Below, piece after piece: positions 25,300-33,333 of a stretch of 64,000 nucleotides of DNA. A program made the position numbers and the translations under genes. Each line of letters starts with the position of its first letter. The stretch's first letter is position 1. The notes under the pieces were generated by a model. It was not told the DNA's origin. It ran no database searches and saw only the letters and a list, made by a program, of their open reading frames with translations. The DNA is from Rhizobacter sp. Root1238 (GTDB taxonomy: Bacteria; Pseudomonadota; Gammaproteobacteria; Burkholderiales; Burkholderiaceae_C), in the NCBI RefSeq assembly GCF_001425825.1, contig NZ_LMDM01000001.1:70204-134203 (forward strand). The letters are read 5' to 3'.

Positions 25300-26475
25300 T
25301 CAGATGCGGGCCAGCGCCCCTTCGAGGTCGGCCCGCTGGTCCGCCAGGTCCTCGATGCCGACGCTCAGCCGCACCAGCGCATCGCCGATGCCGAGCTGCG
25401 CGCGCTGCTCGGCCGGGATCGTCGCGTGCGTCATCAGCGCCGGATGCTCGATCAGGCTCTCGACGCCACCCAGGCTCTCCGCCAGCGAGAACACCTCGCA
25501 GGCTTCGAGGAAGCGGCGCGCGCCGGCCAGGTCGGTGTCCAGCGTCACCGACAGCATGCCGCCGAAGCCCTGCATCTGGCGCTTCGCGAGCGCATGCTGC
25601 GGGTGCGATTCGAGGCCGGGGTAGTGCACGCGCGCGACCTTCGGGTGGCGCTCCAGCCACTGGGCGAGGGCCGAGGCGTTCTCGCCATGCCGCTGCATGC
25701 GCAGCGCCAGCGTCTTGACGCCGCGCAGCGTCAGGAAGCTGTCGAACGGCCCGGCGATCGCGCCGACCGCGTTCTGCAGGAAGCCCAGGCGCTCGGCATG
25801 GCCGGCGGCTTCGGCACGCTGGCCGACCACCGCGACCCCGCCGATCACGTCGGAGTGGCCGTTCAGGTACTTGGTGCTCGAATGCACCACCACGTCGAAG
25901 CCCAGCTCCAGCGGGCGCTGCACGTACGGGCTCGCGAAGGTGTTGTCGGCCACCGCCAGCAGGCCGTGCTCGCGCGCGATGCGGGCGATGGCCTCCAGGT
26001 CGGTCAGCTTCAGCATCGGGTTGCTCGGCGTCTCGACCCAGACCATCTTCGTCTCGGGCCGGATCGCGGCGCGCAGTGCCTGCGGGTCGGACAGGTCGAC
26101 GAAGCTGAACTGGTGGCCCGCGCTGCGCGTGCGCACCTTGTCGAACAGCCGGAAGGTGCCGCCGTACAGGTCGTCGCTCGCGATGATGTGGGCACCGGCG
26201 TCCAGCAGCTCCAGCGTGGTCGAGATCGCGGCCAGGCCGGAAGCGAACGCGAACGCCCGCGTGCCGCCTTCGAGGTCGGCGACGCAGCGCTCCAGCGCCC
26301 AGCGCGTCGGGTTGTGCGAGCGGCCGTAGTCCAGGCCCTTGTGCACGCCGGGGCTCTGCTGCACGTACGTGGAGGTGGCGTAGATCGGCGGCATGATCGC
26401 GCCAGTCGTCGGGTCGGGCGACTGGCCGGCGTGGATCACGCGGGTCGCGAACTGGTGGGTGTCCTTGGAGCTCAT
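25300..26475 (-). CDS. Cystathionine gamma-lyase/gamma-synthase family PLP enzyme
   Basis: A 391-residue enzyme of the Cys/Met-metabolism PLP family. Start chosen at ATG 26475, overlapping the stop of the upstream CBS gene (ATGA) with AAGG before it. The PLP lysine is Lys202 in SSTKYLNGHSDVIGG, and YGRSHNPTRWALE carries the cofactor-contacting tyrosine and arginine. Beside a cystathionine beta-synthase gene, cystathionine gamma-lyase, making cysteine from cystathionine, is more likely than gamma-synthase, but the family does not separate clearly by sequence. The two genes form a reverse-transsulfuration pair. Confidence 0.9.
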   Translation of the reverse strand: MSSKDTHQFATRVIHAGQSPDPTTGAIMPPIYATSTYVQQSPGVHKGLDYGRSHNPTRWALERCVADLEGGTRAFAFASGLAAISTTLELLDAGAHIIASDDLYGGTFRLFDKVRTRSAGHQFSFVDLSDPQALRAAIRPETKMVWVETPSNPMLKLTDLEAIARIAREHGLLAVADNTFASPYVQRPLELGFDVVVHSSTKYLNGHSDVIGGVAVVGQRAEAAGHAERLGFLQNAVGAIAGPFDSFLTLRGVKTLALRMQRHGENASALAQWLERHPKVARVHYPGLESHPQHALAKRQMQGFGGMLSVTLDTDLAGARRFLEACEVFSLAESLGGVESLIEHPALMTHATIPAEQRAQLGIGDALVRLSVGIEDLADQRADLEGALARI

Positions 26476-27845
26476 CGGCGTGCCTTGCGAAGGTGATTCA
26501 AGAGGTCGAAGCGGGTGATCAGGCCGTGGAATGTATCGCCGTCGGCGACGATCGCGACCAGGCCGCGGTCCAGCACCTGGCGCAGCGCGGCGATGCTCGC
26601 GCCGGGCCGCAGCGTCTCCAGCGCGGTGCTCATCGCCGAGCTGACGGTGTTGGCGTAGTGCGCCGGGTCGCCGTGCAGCTGCATCAGCACGTCGGACTCG
26701 TCGATCACGCCGGCCAGCCGCGGGCCGTCGAGCACCGGCAGCTGCGACACGTCGGCCAGCCGCATGCGCTGGAACGCGGTCAGCAGCGTGTCGTCGGGCG
26801 TCACGCTGACGACGCCGCCCTCGTCGGGCCGGCGCGCGACGATGTCGCGCAGGTCGCCGTACTGCGTGCGGGCGAGCAGGCCCTCGTCGATCATCCAGCT
26901 GTCGTTGTAGACCTTCGACAGGTAGCGCGTGCCGGTGTCGCAGACGAAGGTGGCGACGCGCAGCGGCTTCGTCTGCGCGCGGCAGAAGCGCAGCGCCGCG
27001 GCCAGCAGCGTGCCGGTCGACGAACCGCCCATCAGGCCTTCGGCGCGCAGCAGTTCGCGCGAGGTCGCGAAGCTTTCCTCGTCGGGGATCGAGTACGCAT
27101 GCTTGATGCCCGACAGGTCGGCGATCGGCGGGATGAAGTCTTCGCCGATGCCCTCCACCGCCCACGAACCGGCCGGGCCGTGCGTGCCGGTCAGCACCTG
27201 GTCGGCGAGGATGGAGCCGACCGGGTCGGCGAGCACGAATTCGAGCTTCGGCTGCACGCCGCGGAAGTAGTTCGTCAGGCCGGTCAGCGTGCCCGACGAA
27301 CCGACGCCGACGGCGATCGCATCGAGGTCCTGGCCGCTCTGCTCCCACAGCTCGGGGCCGGTGCCGCGCTCGTGCGCCAGCGGGTTGTTCGGGTTGTTGA
27401 ACTGGTCGGCGAAGAACGAGCCGGGGATTTCCTTCGCGAGCCGCGCGGCGTAGTCCTGGTAGTAGGCCGGGTGGCCCTTGCCGACGTCGGAGCGCGTCGT
27501 GTGCACCTCGGCGCCGAGCGCCTTCAGGTGCAGCACCTTCTCGGTCGACATCTTGTCGGGCACGACCAGCACCACGCGGTAGCCCTTGGCACGCGCGACC
27601 AGCGCGAGGCCGAGGCCGGTGTTGCCGGCGGTCGCCTCGACGACGGTGCCGCCCGGCTCCAGCTTTCCCTCGCGCTCGGCGGCCTCGATCATCGAGACGC
27701 CGATGCGGTCCTTGATCGAGCCGCCGGGGTTCTGCGATTCGAGCTTCAGCAGCAGCGTGCACGGGCCGGTGTCGAGGCGCGTGACGCGCACCAGCGGCGT
27801 GTTGCCGATCAGGTCGAGCACGGCGGGGTGGTGGGTGGCGTTCAT
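26472..27845 (-). CDS. Cystathionine beta-synthase with C-terminal CBS domain pair
   Basis: A 457-residue PLP enzyme that condenses serine (or an acylated serine) with homocysteine to cystathionine. The fold type II catalytic core (residues about 5-320) has Lys45 in GGSIKDRIG, EATAGNTGLGLA and VGVGSSGTLTG. Two CBS domains follow (about 340-457), giving the domain order of eukaryotic CBS without the N-terminal haem domain. Start 27845 is preceded by AGGAG. It lies 115 bp downstream of the encapsulated cysteine desulfurase gene on the same strand, and overlaps the next gene by 4 bp. Confidence 0.92.
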   Translation of the reverse strand: MNATHHPAVLDLIGNTPLVRVTRLDTGPCTLLLKLESQNPGGSIKDRIGVSMIEAAEREGKLEPGGTVVEATAGNTGLGLALVARAKGYRVVLVVPDKMSTEKVLHLKALGAEVHTTRSDVGKGHPAYYQDYAARLAKEIPGSFFADQFNNPNNPLAHERGTGPELWEQSGQDLDAIAVGVGSSGTLTGLTNYFRGVQPKLEFVLADPVGSILADQVLTGTHGPAGSWAVEGIGEDFIPPIADLSGIKHAYSIPDEESFATSRELLRAEGLMGGSSTGTLLAAALRFCRAQTKPLRVATFVCDTGTRYLSKVYNDSWMIDEGLLARTQYGDLRDIVARRPDEGGVVSVTPDDTLLTAFQRMRLADVSQLPVLDGPRLAGVIDESDVLMQLHGDPAHYANTVSSAMSTALETLRPGASIAALRQVLDRGLVAIVADGDTFHGLITRFDLLNHLRKARR

Positions 27846-27960
27846 CGGTGGTCTCCTGGAATGGAAGGACGCGCGCCTCGTGAGCACGCGCCTTGGCAGC
27901 CTGGATGCTAATCCGGGGTGTGCGCACGAACCCGGATCGGCATCCGGGCTGCGACAGGGG

Positions 27961-29628
27961 TTATCGCCGGTTCGCGAGTTGCCGCACCACCGCGATGAAG
28001 CGGTCCACCTCGTCGCAGGTGTTGTAGAACGCGAGCGACGGCCGCACGGTGGCCTCCAGCCCGAAGCGCCGCAGGATCGGCTGCGCGCAGTGGTGCCCGG
28101 TGCGCACCGCGATGCCCTCGCGGTTCAGCGCCTGCCCGACCTGCTCGGTGCTGTAGCCGTCGAGCACGAATGACAGCACGCTCGCCTTGTCGTCCGCCGT
28201 GCCGATCAACCGCACGCCGGGGATCGGCTGCAAGGCGTGCGTCGCGTAGCCGAGCAGCGCGTGCTCGTACTGCGCGATCGCGTCGAGCCCGAGCCGCTGA
28301 ACGTAGTCGATCGCCGCGCCGAGCCCGACCGCATCGGCGATGTTGCCGGTGCCGGCCTCGAAGCGGGTCGGCGCGCCGTGGTACACGGTCTTCTCGAAGC
28401 TCACGTCGGCAATCATGTTGCCGCCGCCCTGCCACGGCGGCATGTCCTCCAGGATGGCCTGCTTGCCGTACAGCACGCCGATGCCGGTCGGGCCGAACAG
28501 CTTGTGGCCGGAGAACACGAAGAAGTCTGCATCGATCGCGCGCACATCGACCCGCATGTGCGACACCGACTGCGCGCCGTCGACCAGCGCCTTCGCGCCG
28601 GCCTGGTGCGCGAGTGCGACGATCTCCTGCACCGGCACCACCGTGCCGAGCGCGTTCGACACCTGCGTCACCGCCACCAGCTTCGTCTTCGGTCCGAGCA
28701 GCTTGCGGTATTCGTCCAGCCGCAACTGGCCGCGGTCGTCGACCGGGATCACGCGCAGCACCGCGCCCTTGTCGGTGGCGAGCTGCTGCCACGGCACGAT
28801 GTTCGCGTGGTGCTCCAGGTGCGAGACGATGATCTCGTCGCCGGCGCCGATGTGCTTCGCGCCCCAGCTCTTGGCCACCAGGTTGATCGCCTCGGTGGTG
28901 CCGCGCACGAACACGATCTCGTCGACCGAGGCCGCACCGAGGAAGCGCTGCACCGTCTTGCGCGCGCCTTCGTAGGCATCGGTCGCGCGCGCGGCCAGCT
29001 CGTGCGCCGCGCGGTGGATGTTCGAGTTCTCGTGCGCGTAGAAATGGCCGATGCGGTCGATCACCGCCTGCGGCTTCTGCGTGGTCGCGGCGTTGTCGAA
29101 CCAGACCAGCGGCCGGCCGTTGACGCGCTCCTGCAGGATCGGGAAATCGCGCCGCACCGCGTGGACGTCGAAGGCCGGTTTCACCGGCGCGGCATGCGAC
29201 GGCTCGCCGAGCGCACGCTGGCCCGGGTGACGTGGCGTCTCCAGGAAGTAGAACGACGGCGAGGCGGGCGCCGCGCCGGCCGCCGAGCTGCCGAAGCGGC
29301 CGTCCCACGCGGGGGCCGCGGTGTAGCCCAGGTCGGGCACGCCGTTGCCGGCCGGCGCATGCGGCAGCGACGACGGCCCCTGCGCGGCCAGCGCCGCCGG
29401 GTGCTGCGGCGAGCTCGGCAGCAGGTTGCTGCCAGGCACCGCCGCCGCGAGCGGCTGCACGCTCGGCGTGGCCGGGCCGGTGCTGCCCGGCGGCGGCGTG
29501 AAGCCAGCCGGGTGCGCGTTGGCCGGCGCCGAGGGCACCGGCGAAGGCGCCGCACCGGGCCAGTTCGCGAAGAGTTCCCCGGCCAGCTTCGCGATGGCGG
29601 ACGGGTCGAACGCGTCGATCGTGCTCAT
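27961..29628 (-). CDS. Encapsulin cargo: cysteine desulfurase (SufS type) with disordered N-terminal domain
   Basis: A 555-residue protein. Residues about 160-555 are a SufS-like class V desulfurase: PLP lysine Lys376 in FSGHKLFGPTGIG, and the persulfide cysteine Cys514 in RTGHHCAQPILRRFG. SufS alone is about 406 residues; the extra 155 residues are rich in Pro, Ala, Ser and Gly, with short conserved-looking islands (IAKLAGELFANWPG, PDLGYTAAPAWDGRFG, SPSFYFLE). In family 2A encapsulins this N-terminal region carries the desulfurase into the shell. The gene overlaps the shell gene by one base (TGATG), giving tight translational coupling. It releases sulfane sulfur from cysteine inside the compartment. 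Confidence 0.95.
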   Translation of the reverse strand: MSTIDAFDPSAIAKLAGELFANWPGAAPSPVPSAPANAHPAGFTPPPGSTGPATPSVQPLAAAVPGSNLLPSSPQHPAALAAQGPSSLPHAPAGNGVPDLGYTAAPAWDGRFGSSAAGAAPASPSFYFLETPRHPGQRALGEPSHAAPVKPAFDVHAVRRDFPILQERVNGRPLVWFDNAATTQKPQAVIDRIGHFYAHENSNIHRAAHELAARATDAYEGARKTVQRFLGAASVDEIVFVRGTTEAINLVAKSWGAKHIGAGDEIIVSHLEHHANIVPWQQLATDKGAVLRVIPVDDRGQLRLDEYRKLLGPKTKLVAVTQVSNALGTVVPVQEIVALAHQAGAKALVDGAQSVSHMRVDVRAIDADFFVFSGHKLFGPTGIGVLYGKQAILEDMPPWQGGGNMIADVSFEKTVYHGAPTRFEAGTGNIADAVGLGAAIDYVQRLGLDAIAQYEHALLGYATHALQPIPGVRLIGTADDKASVLSFVLDGYSTEQVGQALNREGIAVRTGHHCAQPILRRFGLEATVRPSLAFYNTCDEVDRFIAVVRQLANRR

Positions 29629-30557
29629 CACTTGTAGGTGTCGGGATACTCGTGGAACTTGCCGATCTCGACGTCCTCGAGCACGGCCAGCGCGTCCGGC
29701 ACCTGCACCGCGAGCGAGCAGTACAGCGAGATCAGGTACGACGAGATCGCATTGCGGTTGATGCCCATGAAGCGCACCGACAGCCCCGGGCTCTGTTCGC
29801 CGGCGAGGCCCGGCTGGTACAGGCCGACGACGCCCTGGCGCTTCTCGCCGACGCGCAGCAGCAGGATCTTGCTCTTGCCGTCGGCCACCGGCACCTTGTC
29901 GGACGGGATCAGCGGGATGCCGCGCCAGGTGATGAACTGCGAGCCGAACAGGCTGACGGTCGGCGGCGGCACGCCGCGGCGGGTGCACTCGCGGCCGAAC
30001 GCGGCGATCGCCAGCGGGTGCGTCAGGAAGAAGGCCGGCTCCTTCCAGACCTTGCCCAGCAACTCGTCCAGGTCGTCGGGGGTCGGCGCGCCGGTCAGCG
30101 GGAACACGCGCTGTTCGTCGGCGACGCTCGCGAGCAGCCCGTAGTCCGGGTTGTTGATCAGCTCGCTCTCCTGCCGCTCCTTGATGGTCTCGATCGTCAG
30201 GCGCAGCTGCTCCTTGATCTGGTCGTGCGGGCTGCTGTACAGGTCGGAGATGCGGGTGTGCACGTCCAGCACGGTGCTGACGGCGTTCAGGAAGTACTCG
30301 CGCGGCTGCTCGTCGTAGTCGACGAAGGTGCTCGGCAGTTCGCCTTCGTCGCGCTGCGACGAGCAGGCCACCAGCACGTCCTGCGGGTTCTTCACCGTGT
30401 TCAGGCGGTAGATGCCGGCCTCGACCGGCACCCACTGCAGCAGGTGCGTCAGCCAGCGCGGCGTCAGCGTCGCGAGCGTCGGGGCGGTCTTGGTCGCGTT
30501 GGCAAGTTGCCGGGCGGCGTGGTCGCCAAGGGCCAGCTGTTGCTGGGTGTCAGCCAT
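29628..30557 (-). CDS. srpI: Family 2A encapsulin shell protein (SrpI type)
   Basis: A 309-residue HK97-fold shell protein that self-assembles into a closed nanocompartment. The sequence follows Synechococcus SrpI almost throughout: LALGDHAARQLANATKT, TPRWLTHLLQWVPVEAGIYR, LYSSPHDQIKEQLRLTIETI, FFLTHPLAIAAFGRE, FITWRGIPLIPSDKVP and EQSPGLSVRFMGIN. No cyclic-nucleotide-binding insertion is present, so it is family 2A rather than 2B. Start chosen at ATG 30557 with AGGAG upstream. The cargo desulfurase gene follows at once; serine O-acetyltransferase and rhodanese genes precede it. Family 2A shells store sulfur made by the desulfurase and are induced on sulfur starvation. Confidence 0.96.
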   Translation of the reverse strand: MADTQQQLALGDHAARQLANATKTAPTLATLTPRWLTHLLQWVPVEAGIYRLNTVKNPQDVLVACSSQRDEGELPSTFVDYDEQPREYFLNAVSTVLDVHTRISDLYSSPHDQIKEQLRLTIETIKERQESELINNPDYGLLASVADEQRVFPLTGAPTPDDLDELLGKVWKEPAFFLTHPLAIAAFGRECTRRGVPPPTVSLFGSQFITWRGIPLIPSDKVPVADGKSKILLLRVGEKRQGVVGLYQPGLAGEQSPGLSVRFMGINRNAISSYLISLYCSLAVQVPDALAVLEDVEIGKFHEYPDTYK

Positions 30558-30640
30558 GGAAAGAACTCCTGAAGAACGGAACGTGGAATGGGAGGGTCTG
30601 GAAGGGACCTGGTGCGTGCGAGATCCAGCGAACACCGTGG

Positions 30641-30713
30641 AGCCGGCTTTGCCGGGCCACCGGTGTTGCCCCCTTGAGGGGAAGGCGCGAAGCGCCTACG
30701 GGGGGTGGGGTCA
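30641..30713. repeat. Dispersed palindromic repeat, family B, copy 2
   Basis: Same element as at 13196-13264: CCGGCTTTGCCGG, CCCCTTGAGGGG, GGCGCGAAGCGCC and a terminal G-rich block. It fills most of the 164 bp between the serine O-acetyltransferase gene and the encapsulin gene. It could form hairpins in the operon transcript and tune the ratio of shell to upstream enzymes, or mark the site of a separate processed end. Confidence 0.75.
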
Positions 30714-30721
30714 TGACGCGC

Positions 30722-31609
30722 TCATGGCCTGCGGTCCTGTCGCGTGGTGGCCTGCGTCACCTGGCTGCCCGGCGGCACGTCGTCGGTGACCCAGACATTG
30801 CCGCCGATGGTCGAGCCGCGACCGATCACGATGCGGCCGAGCAGCGTCGCGCCGGCGTAGATCACCACGTCGTCTTCCACCTGCGGGTGGCGTGCGAGGC
30901 CCTTGCGGATCTTGCCGTCGTCGTCGGTGGGAAAGCGCTTCGCGCCCAGCGTCACGGCCTGGTAGACGCGCACCCGCTCGCCGATCACCGCGGTCTCGCC
31001 GATCACGACGCCGGTGCCGTGGTCGATGAAGAAGCCGGCGCCGATGGTCGCGCCGGGGTGGATGTCGATGCCGGTGCGGCCGTGCGCCAGCTCGGCGACG
31101 ATGCGCGCCAGCAGCGGCACGCCCAGCCCGTACAGCCGGTGCGCGACGCGGTGGTGGATCATCGCGTCGATGCCGGGGTAGCACAGCAGCACCTCGTCGA
31201 CGCTGCGCGCCGCCGGGTCGCCGTGGAAGGCGGCCAGCACGTCGCTGTCGAGCAGGCCGCGGATCGCAGGCAGCGACGCGGCGAAGCGGCGCACCAGGTC
31301 GTCGGCGTCGACCTCGTGCCGGCCGGCATGGCGCAGCTCGAGCTTCACCTGCGCGCACAGTGCATGCAGCAGCGTGTCGAGCGTGTGGCCGATGTACCAG
31401 TCCTCGCTGTCCTGCCGCAGGTCCGGCGGGCCGAGCCGCATCGGGAACAGCACGCCGCGCAGCGATTCGACGATGCCTTGCAGCGCCTCGCGCGACGGCA
31501 GCTCGCGCCCGCCCGGTTCGCGCTGGCGCTGTTGCGATTCGCGCCAGCGGGTGCGCGCGGCGCGCAGGCCGGCGACAACCTCGGCCACGTCGAAGGCGGA
31601 TGCCGACAT
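30722..31609 (-). CDS. Serine O-acetyltransferase (encapsulin-associated, CysE/EpsC-like)
   Basis: A 295-residue enzyme that makes O-acetylserine, the precursor onto which sulfide is added for cysteine. The N-terminal half is helical (with YPGIDAMIHHRVAHRLY), and the C-terminal half has left-handed beta-helix hexapeptide repeats with the catalytic His in FIDHGTGVVIGETAVIG. It is longer at the N-terminus than typical CysE (273 residues). Start at ATG 31609. A serine acetyltransferase is a standard partner in family 2A encapsulin operons. It follows the rhodanese gene by 2 bp. Confidence 0.93.
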   Translation of the reverse strand: MSASAFDVAEVVAGLRAARTRWRESQQRQREPGGRELPSREALQGIVESLRGVLFPMRLGPPDLRQDSEDWYIGHTLDTLLHALCAQVKLELRHAGRHEVDADDLVRRFAASLPAIRGLLDSDVLAAFHGDPAARSVDEVLLCYPGIDAMIHHRVAHRLYGLGVPLLARIVAELAHGRTGIDIHPGATIGAGFFIDHGTGVVIGETAVIGERVRVYQAVTLGAKRFPTDDDGKIRKGLARHPQVEDDVVIYAGATLLGRIVIGRGSTIGGNVWVTDDVPPGSQVTQATTRQDRRP

Positions 31610-31611
31610 CG

Positions 31612-32079
31612 TCAATCCTGGAGCCACGGCAGGCCGTGGAAGCGCCAACCGTCGGCATGGCCGCGCTGGCCCTGCGCGTTCAGCTCGCCCTCGAAACCTT
31701 CGCTGACGTTGAAGGCCTGCAGGAAGCCGGCCTTGGTGGCCGCGTCGGCCGCTGCGGCCGAGCGCTTGCCGCTGCGGCACAGCAGCAGCACGACGGCCGG
31801 CTTGGCGACCTTGGCTTCGAGCTCGCGCACGAAGCGCGGGTTGCGCGTCAGGCTGGTGCCGGTGGCCCACGGCACGTGCACGCTCTCGGCGACGTGGCCG
31901 ACGAACTTGCGCTCTTCGGCGGTGCGCACGTCGACCAGCACGGCCTGGCCGTTGCGCGTCAGCGCCCAGGCGTCGACCGGCGACAGGCTGCCGGCGAACG
32001 GCAGCTTGTCGTCGCGGGCGCGCTGGCGGGCTTCTTCGAGCACGGTGGGGCGGGGGAATTCTGCGAGGACTGCGGACAT
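31612..32079 (-). CDS. Rhodanese-domain sulfurtransferase (encapsulin-associated)
   Basis: A 155-residue single-domain rhodanese. VLVDVRTAEERKFVGHV is the typical Asp-x-Arg segment and the active cysteine is Cys101 in LLLCRSGKRSAAA, with a C-R-S-G-K-R loop. It probably passes sulfane sulfur as persulfide between the cargo desulfurase and acceptors. It is the first gene of the encapsulin operon; its upstream region carries the sulfur-type promoter at 32113-32164, and the ribosome-binding site is GGAGACC before the ATG. Confidence 0.93.
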   Translation of the reverse strand: MSAVLAEFPRPTVLEEARQRARDDKLPFAGSLSPVDAWALTRNGQAVLVDVRTAEERKFVGHVAESVHVPWATGTSLTRNPRFVRELEAKVAKPAVVLLLCRSGKRSAAAADAATKAGFLQAFNVSEGFEGELNAQGQRGHADGWRFHGLPWLQD

Positions 32080-32112
32080 CGGCGGTCTCCTTCGTCGATC
32101 AATGTCGGATGA

Positions 32113-32164
32113 AGGCTATCGCCACCAATCGCGGCGGCGAACGAAGAAAAGTGCGCTTGGTTAT
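32113..32164 (-). promoter_or_regulatory. CysB-type promoter of the encapsulin operon
   Basis: On the minus strand: ATAAC (32164-32160), 14 nt, TTCGTT (32145-32140), 21 nt, TAGCCT as -10 (32118-32113). A -35-like TTCGCC (32141-32136) overlaps the TTCGTT box at 17 bp from the -10. The layout is the same as upstream of ssuE, both sulfate-binding genes and tauA, so one activator, most likely CysB or a Cbl/SsuR homologue, should bind all. It points to the rhodanese gene 34 bp further on. Confidence 0.65.
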
Positions 32165-32184
32165 TCGCTGGCAATGCAGCCGGC

Positions 32185-32236
32185 ATGAGCACATCCGAAA
32201 AGCTTCGTTCGGTTCGGCGGTGCTGCGCCGTACCGT
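32185..32236 (+). promoter_or_regulatory. CysB-type promoter of tauA
   Basis: On the plus strand: ATGAG (32185-32189), 14 nt, TTCGTT (32204-32209), 21 nt, TACCGT as -10 (32231-32236). It differs from the consensus by one base in the upstream box. It stands back to back with the encapsulin-operon promoter, the two upstream boxes being 20 bp apart, so one bound region may switch on both directions. Confidence 0.6.
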
Positions 32237-32267
32237 GCAGGTCTTGCAGTCACCGAGGAGGAGAACC

Positions 32268-33299
32268 ATGACAAGTACCCGTCGCGCATCCATCGCCCAG
32301 GCCCTGGCCATCGCACTCGGCCTGTTCGCCACCGCGGGCTCGGCGGTCGCCCAGGTCCGCATCGCCTACCAGACGGTCGTTGAGCCCGCCAAGGTCGCGC
32401 AGGCCGACGGCCTGTACGAGAAGGCCACCGGCCAGGCCATCGAATGGCGCAAGTTCGAGAGCGGTGCCGAGGTGATCACCGCGGTGGCATCGGGCGACAT
32501 CCAGATCGGCTACGTCGGCTCCAGCCCGCTGGCCGCCGCGGCCAGCCGCGAGCTGCCGATCGAGACCATCCTGGTCGCCGCCGAGATCGGCAGCGCCGAG
32601 GCGCTGGTGGTGCGCAACGGCTCGGGGATCGCAAAGCCGGCCGACCTGGTCGGCAAGAAGATCGCGGTGCCCTTCGTGTCGACCACGCACTACAGCCTGC
32701 TGGCTGCGCTGAAGCACTGGGGCCTCGATGCGAAGAAGGTGAACATCGTCAACCTGCGCCCGACCGAGATCACCGCGGCCTGGCAGCGCGGCGACATCGA
32801 CGCCGCCTATGTGTGGGATCCGGCGCTCGGCAAGATCAAGGAGAACGGCAAGCTGCTGACCAGCTCGGCTGAGGTGGCGACCTGGGGCGCACCGACCTTC
32901 GACGCCTGGATCGTGCGCCGCGACTTCGCGCAGAAGAACCCGGCGTTCGTCGCGCAGTTCGTGCGCATCACCGGCGAGGCGTATGCGGCCTACCGCAAGG
33001 ACGCGAAGGCCTTCGTCGCGAACGCGGCGAACGTCGACAAGATCGTCAAGCTGACCGGCGCCAATGCCGCCGACGTGCCCGAGCTGCTGGCCGGCTCGAA
33101 GTTCCCGACGCTGGCGGAACAGGCTTCGCCGGCCTTGCTGGGCGGGGGCACGGTGAAGGCGCTGACCGACACCGCGAAGTTCCTGAAGGAGCAGGGCAAG
33201 GTCGACAAGGTGCTGGCCGACTACGGCAGCTATGTGAGCGTGAAGCACGTGCAGGCGGCGGCAAAGGCCGCGGGCCAGGCCGTCGCGACCGCACGCTGA
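32268..33299 (+). CDS. tauA: Taurine ABC transporter substrate-binding protein TauA
   Basis: A 343-residue periplasmic receptor for taurine. Start chosen at ATG 32268, with a strong GAGGAGGAG ribosome-binding site, giving a signal peptide cleaved after GSAVA. TauA marks are RIAYQTVVEPAKVAQADG, DIQIGYVGSSPLAAAASRELPIE and GDIDAAYVWDPALGKI. It is the first gene of a tauABC operon with a broken tauD. Confidence 0.92.
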   Translation: MTSTRRASIAQALAIALGLFATAGSAVAQVRIAYQTVVEPAKVAQADGLYEKATGQAIEWRKFESGAEVITAVASGDIQIGYVGSSPLAAAASRELPIETILVAAEIGSAEALVVRNGSGIAKPADLVGKKIAVPFVSTTHYSLLAALKHWGLDAKKVNIVNLRPTEITAAWQRGDIDAAYVWDPALGKIKENGKLLTSSAEVATWGAPTFDAWIVRRDFAQKNPAFVAQFVRITGEAYAAYRKDAKAFVANAANVDKIVKLTGANAADVPELLAGSKFPTLAEQASPALLGGGTVKALTDTAKFLKEQGKVDKVLADYGSYVSVKHVQAAAKAAGQAVATAR

Positions 33300-33333
33300 A
33301 ACACACGATCAAAGACACGAAGGAGTTCACGCC

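Noticed and set aside
25300-27927. 875-codon minus-strand frame suggesting a fusion upstream of the gamma-lyase/synthase
   Set aside because: The part upstream of 26475 is an out-of-frame shadow of the CBS gene; the CBS frame has all catalytic motifs and its stop overlaps the next start as ATGA.
27961-30435. 824-codon frame suggesting a shell-desulfurase fusion
   Set aside because: The extra N-terminal part is a shadow of the encapsulin gene, which is complete in its own frame and ends in TGATG at the desulfurase start.
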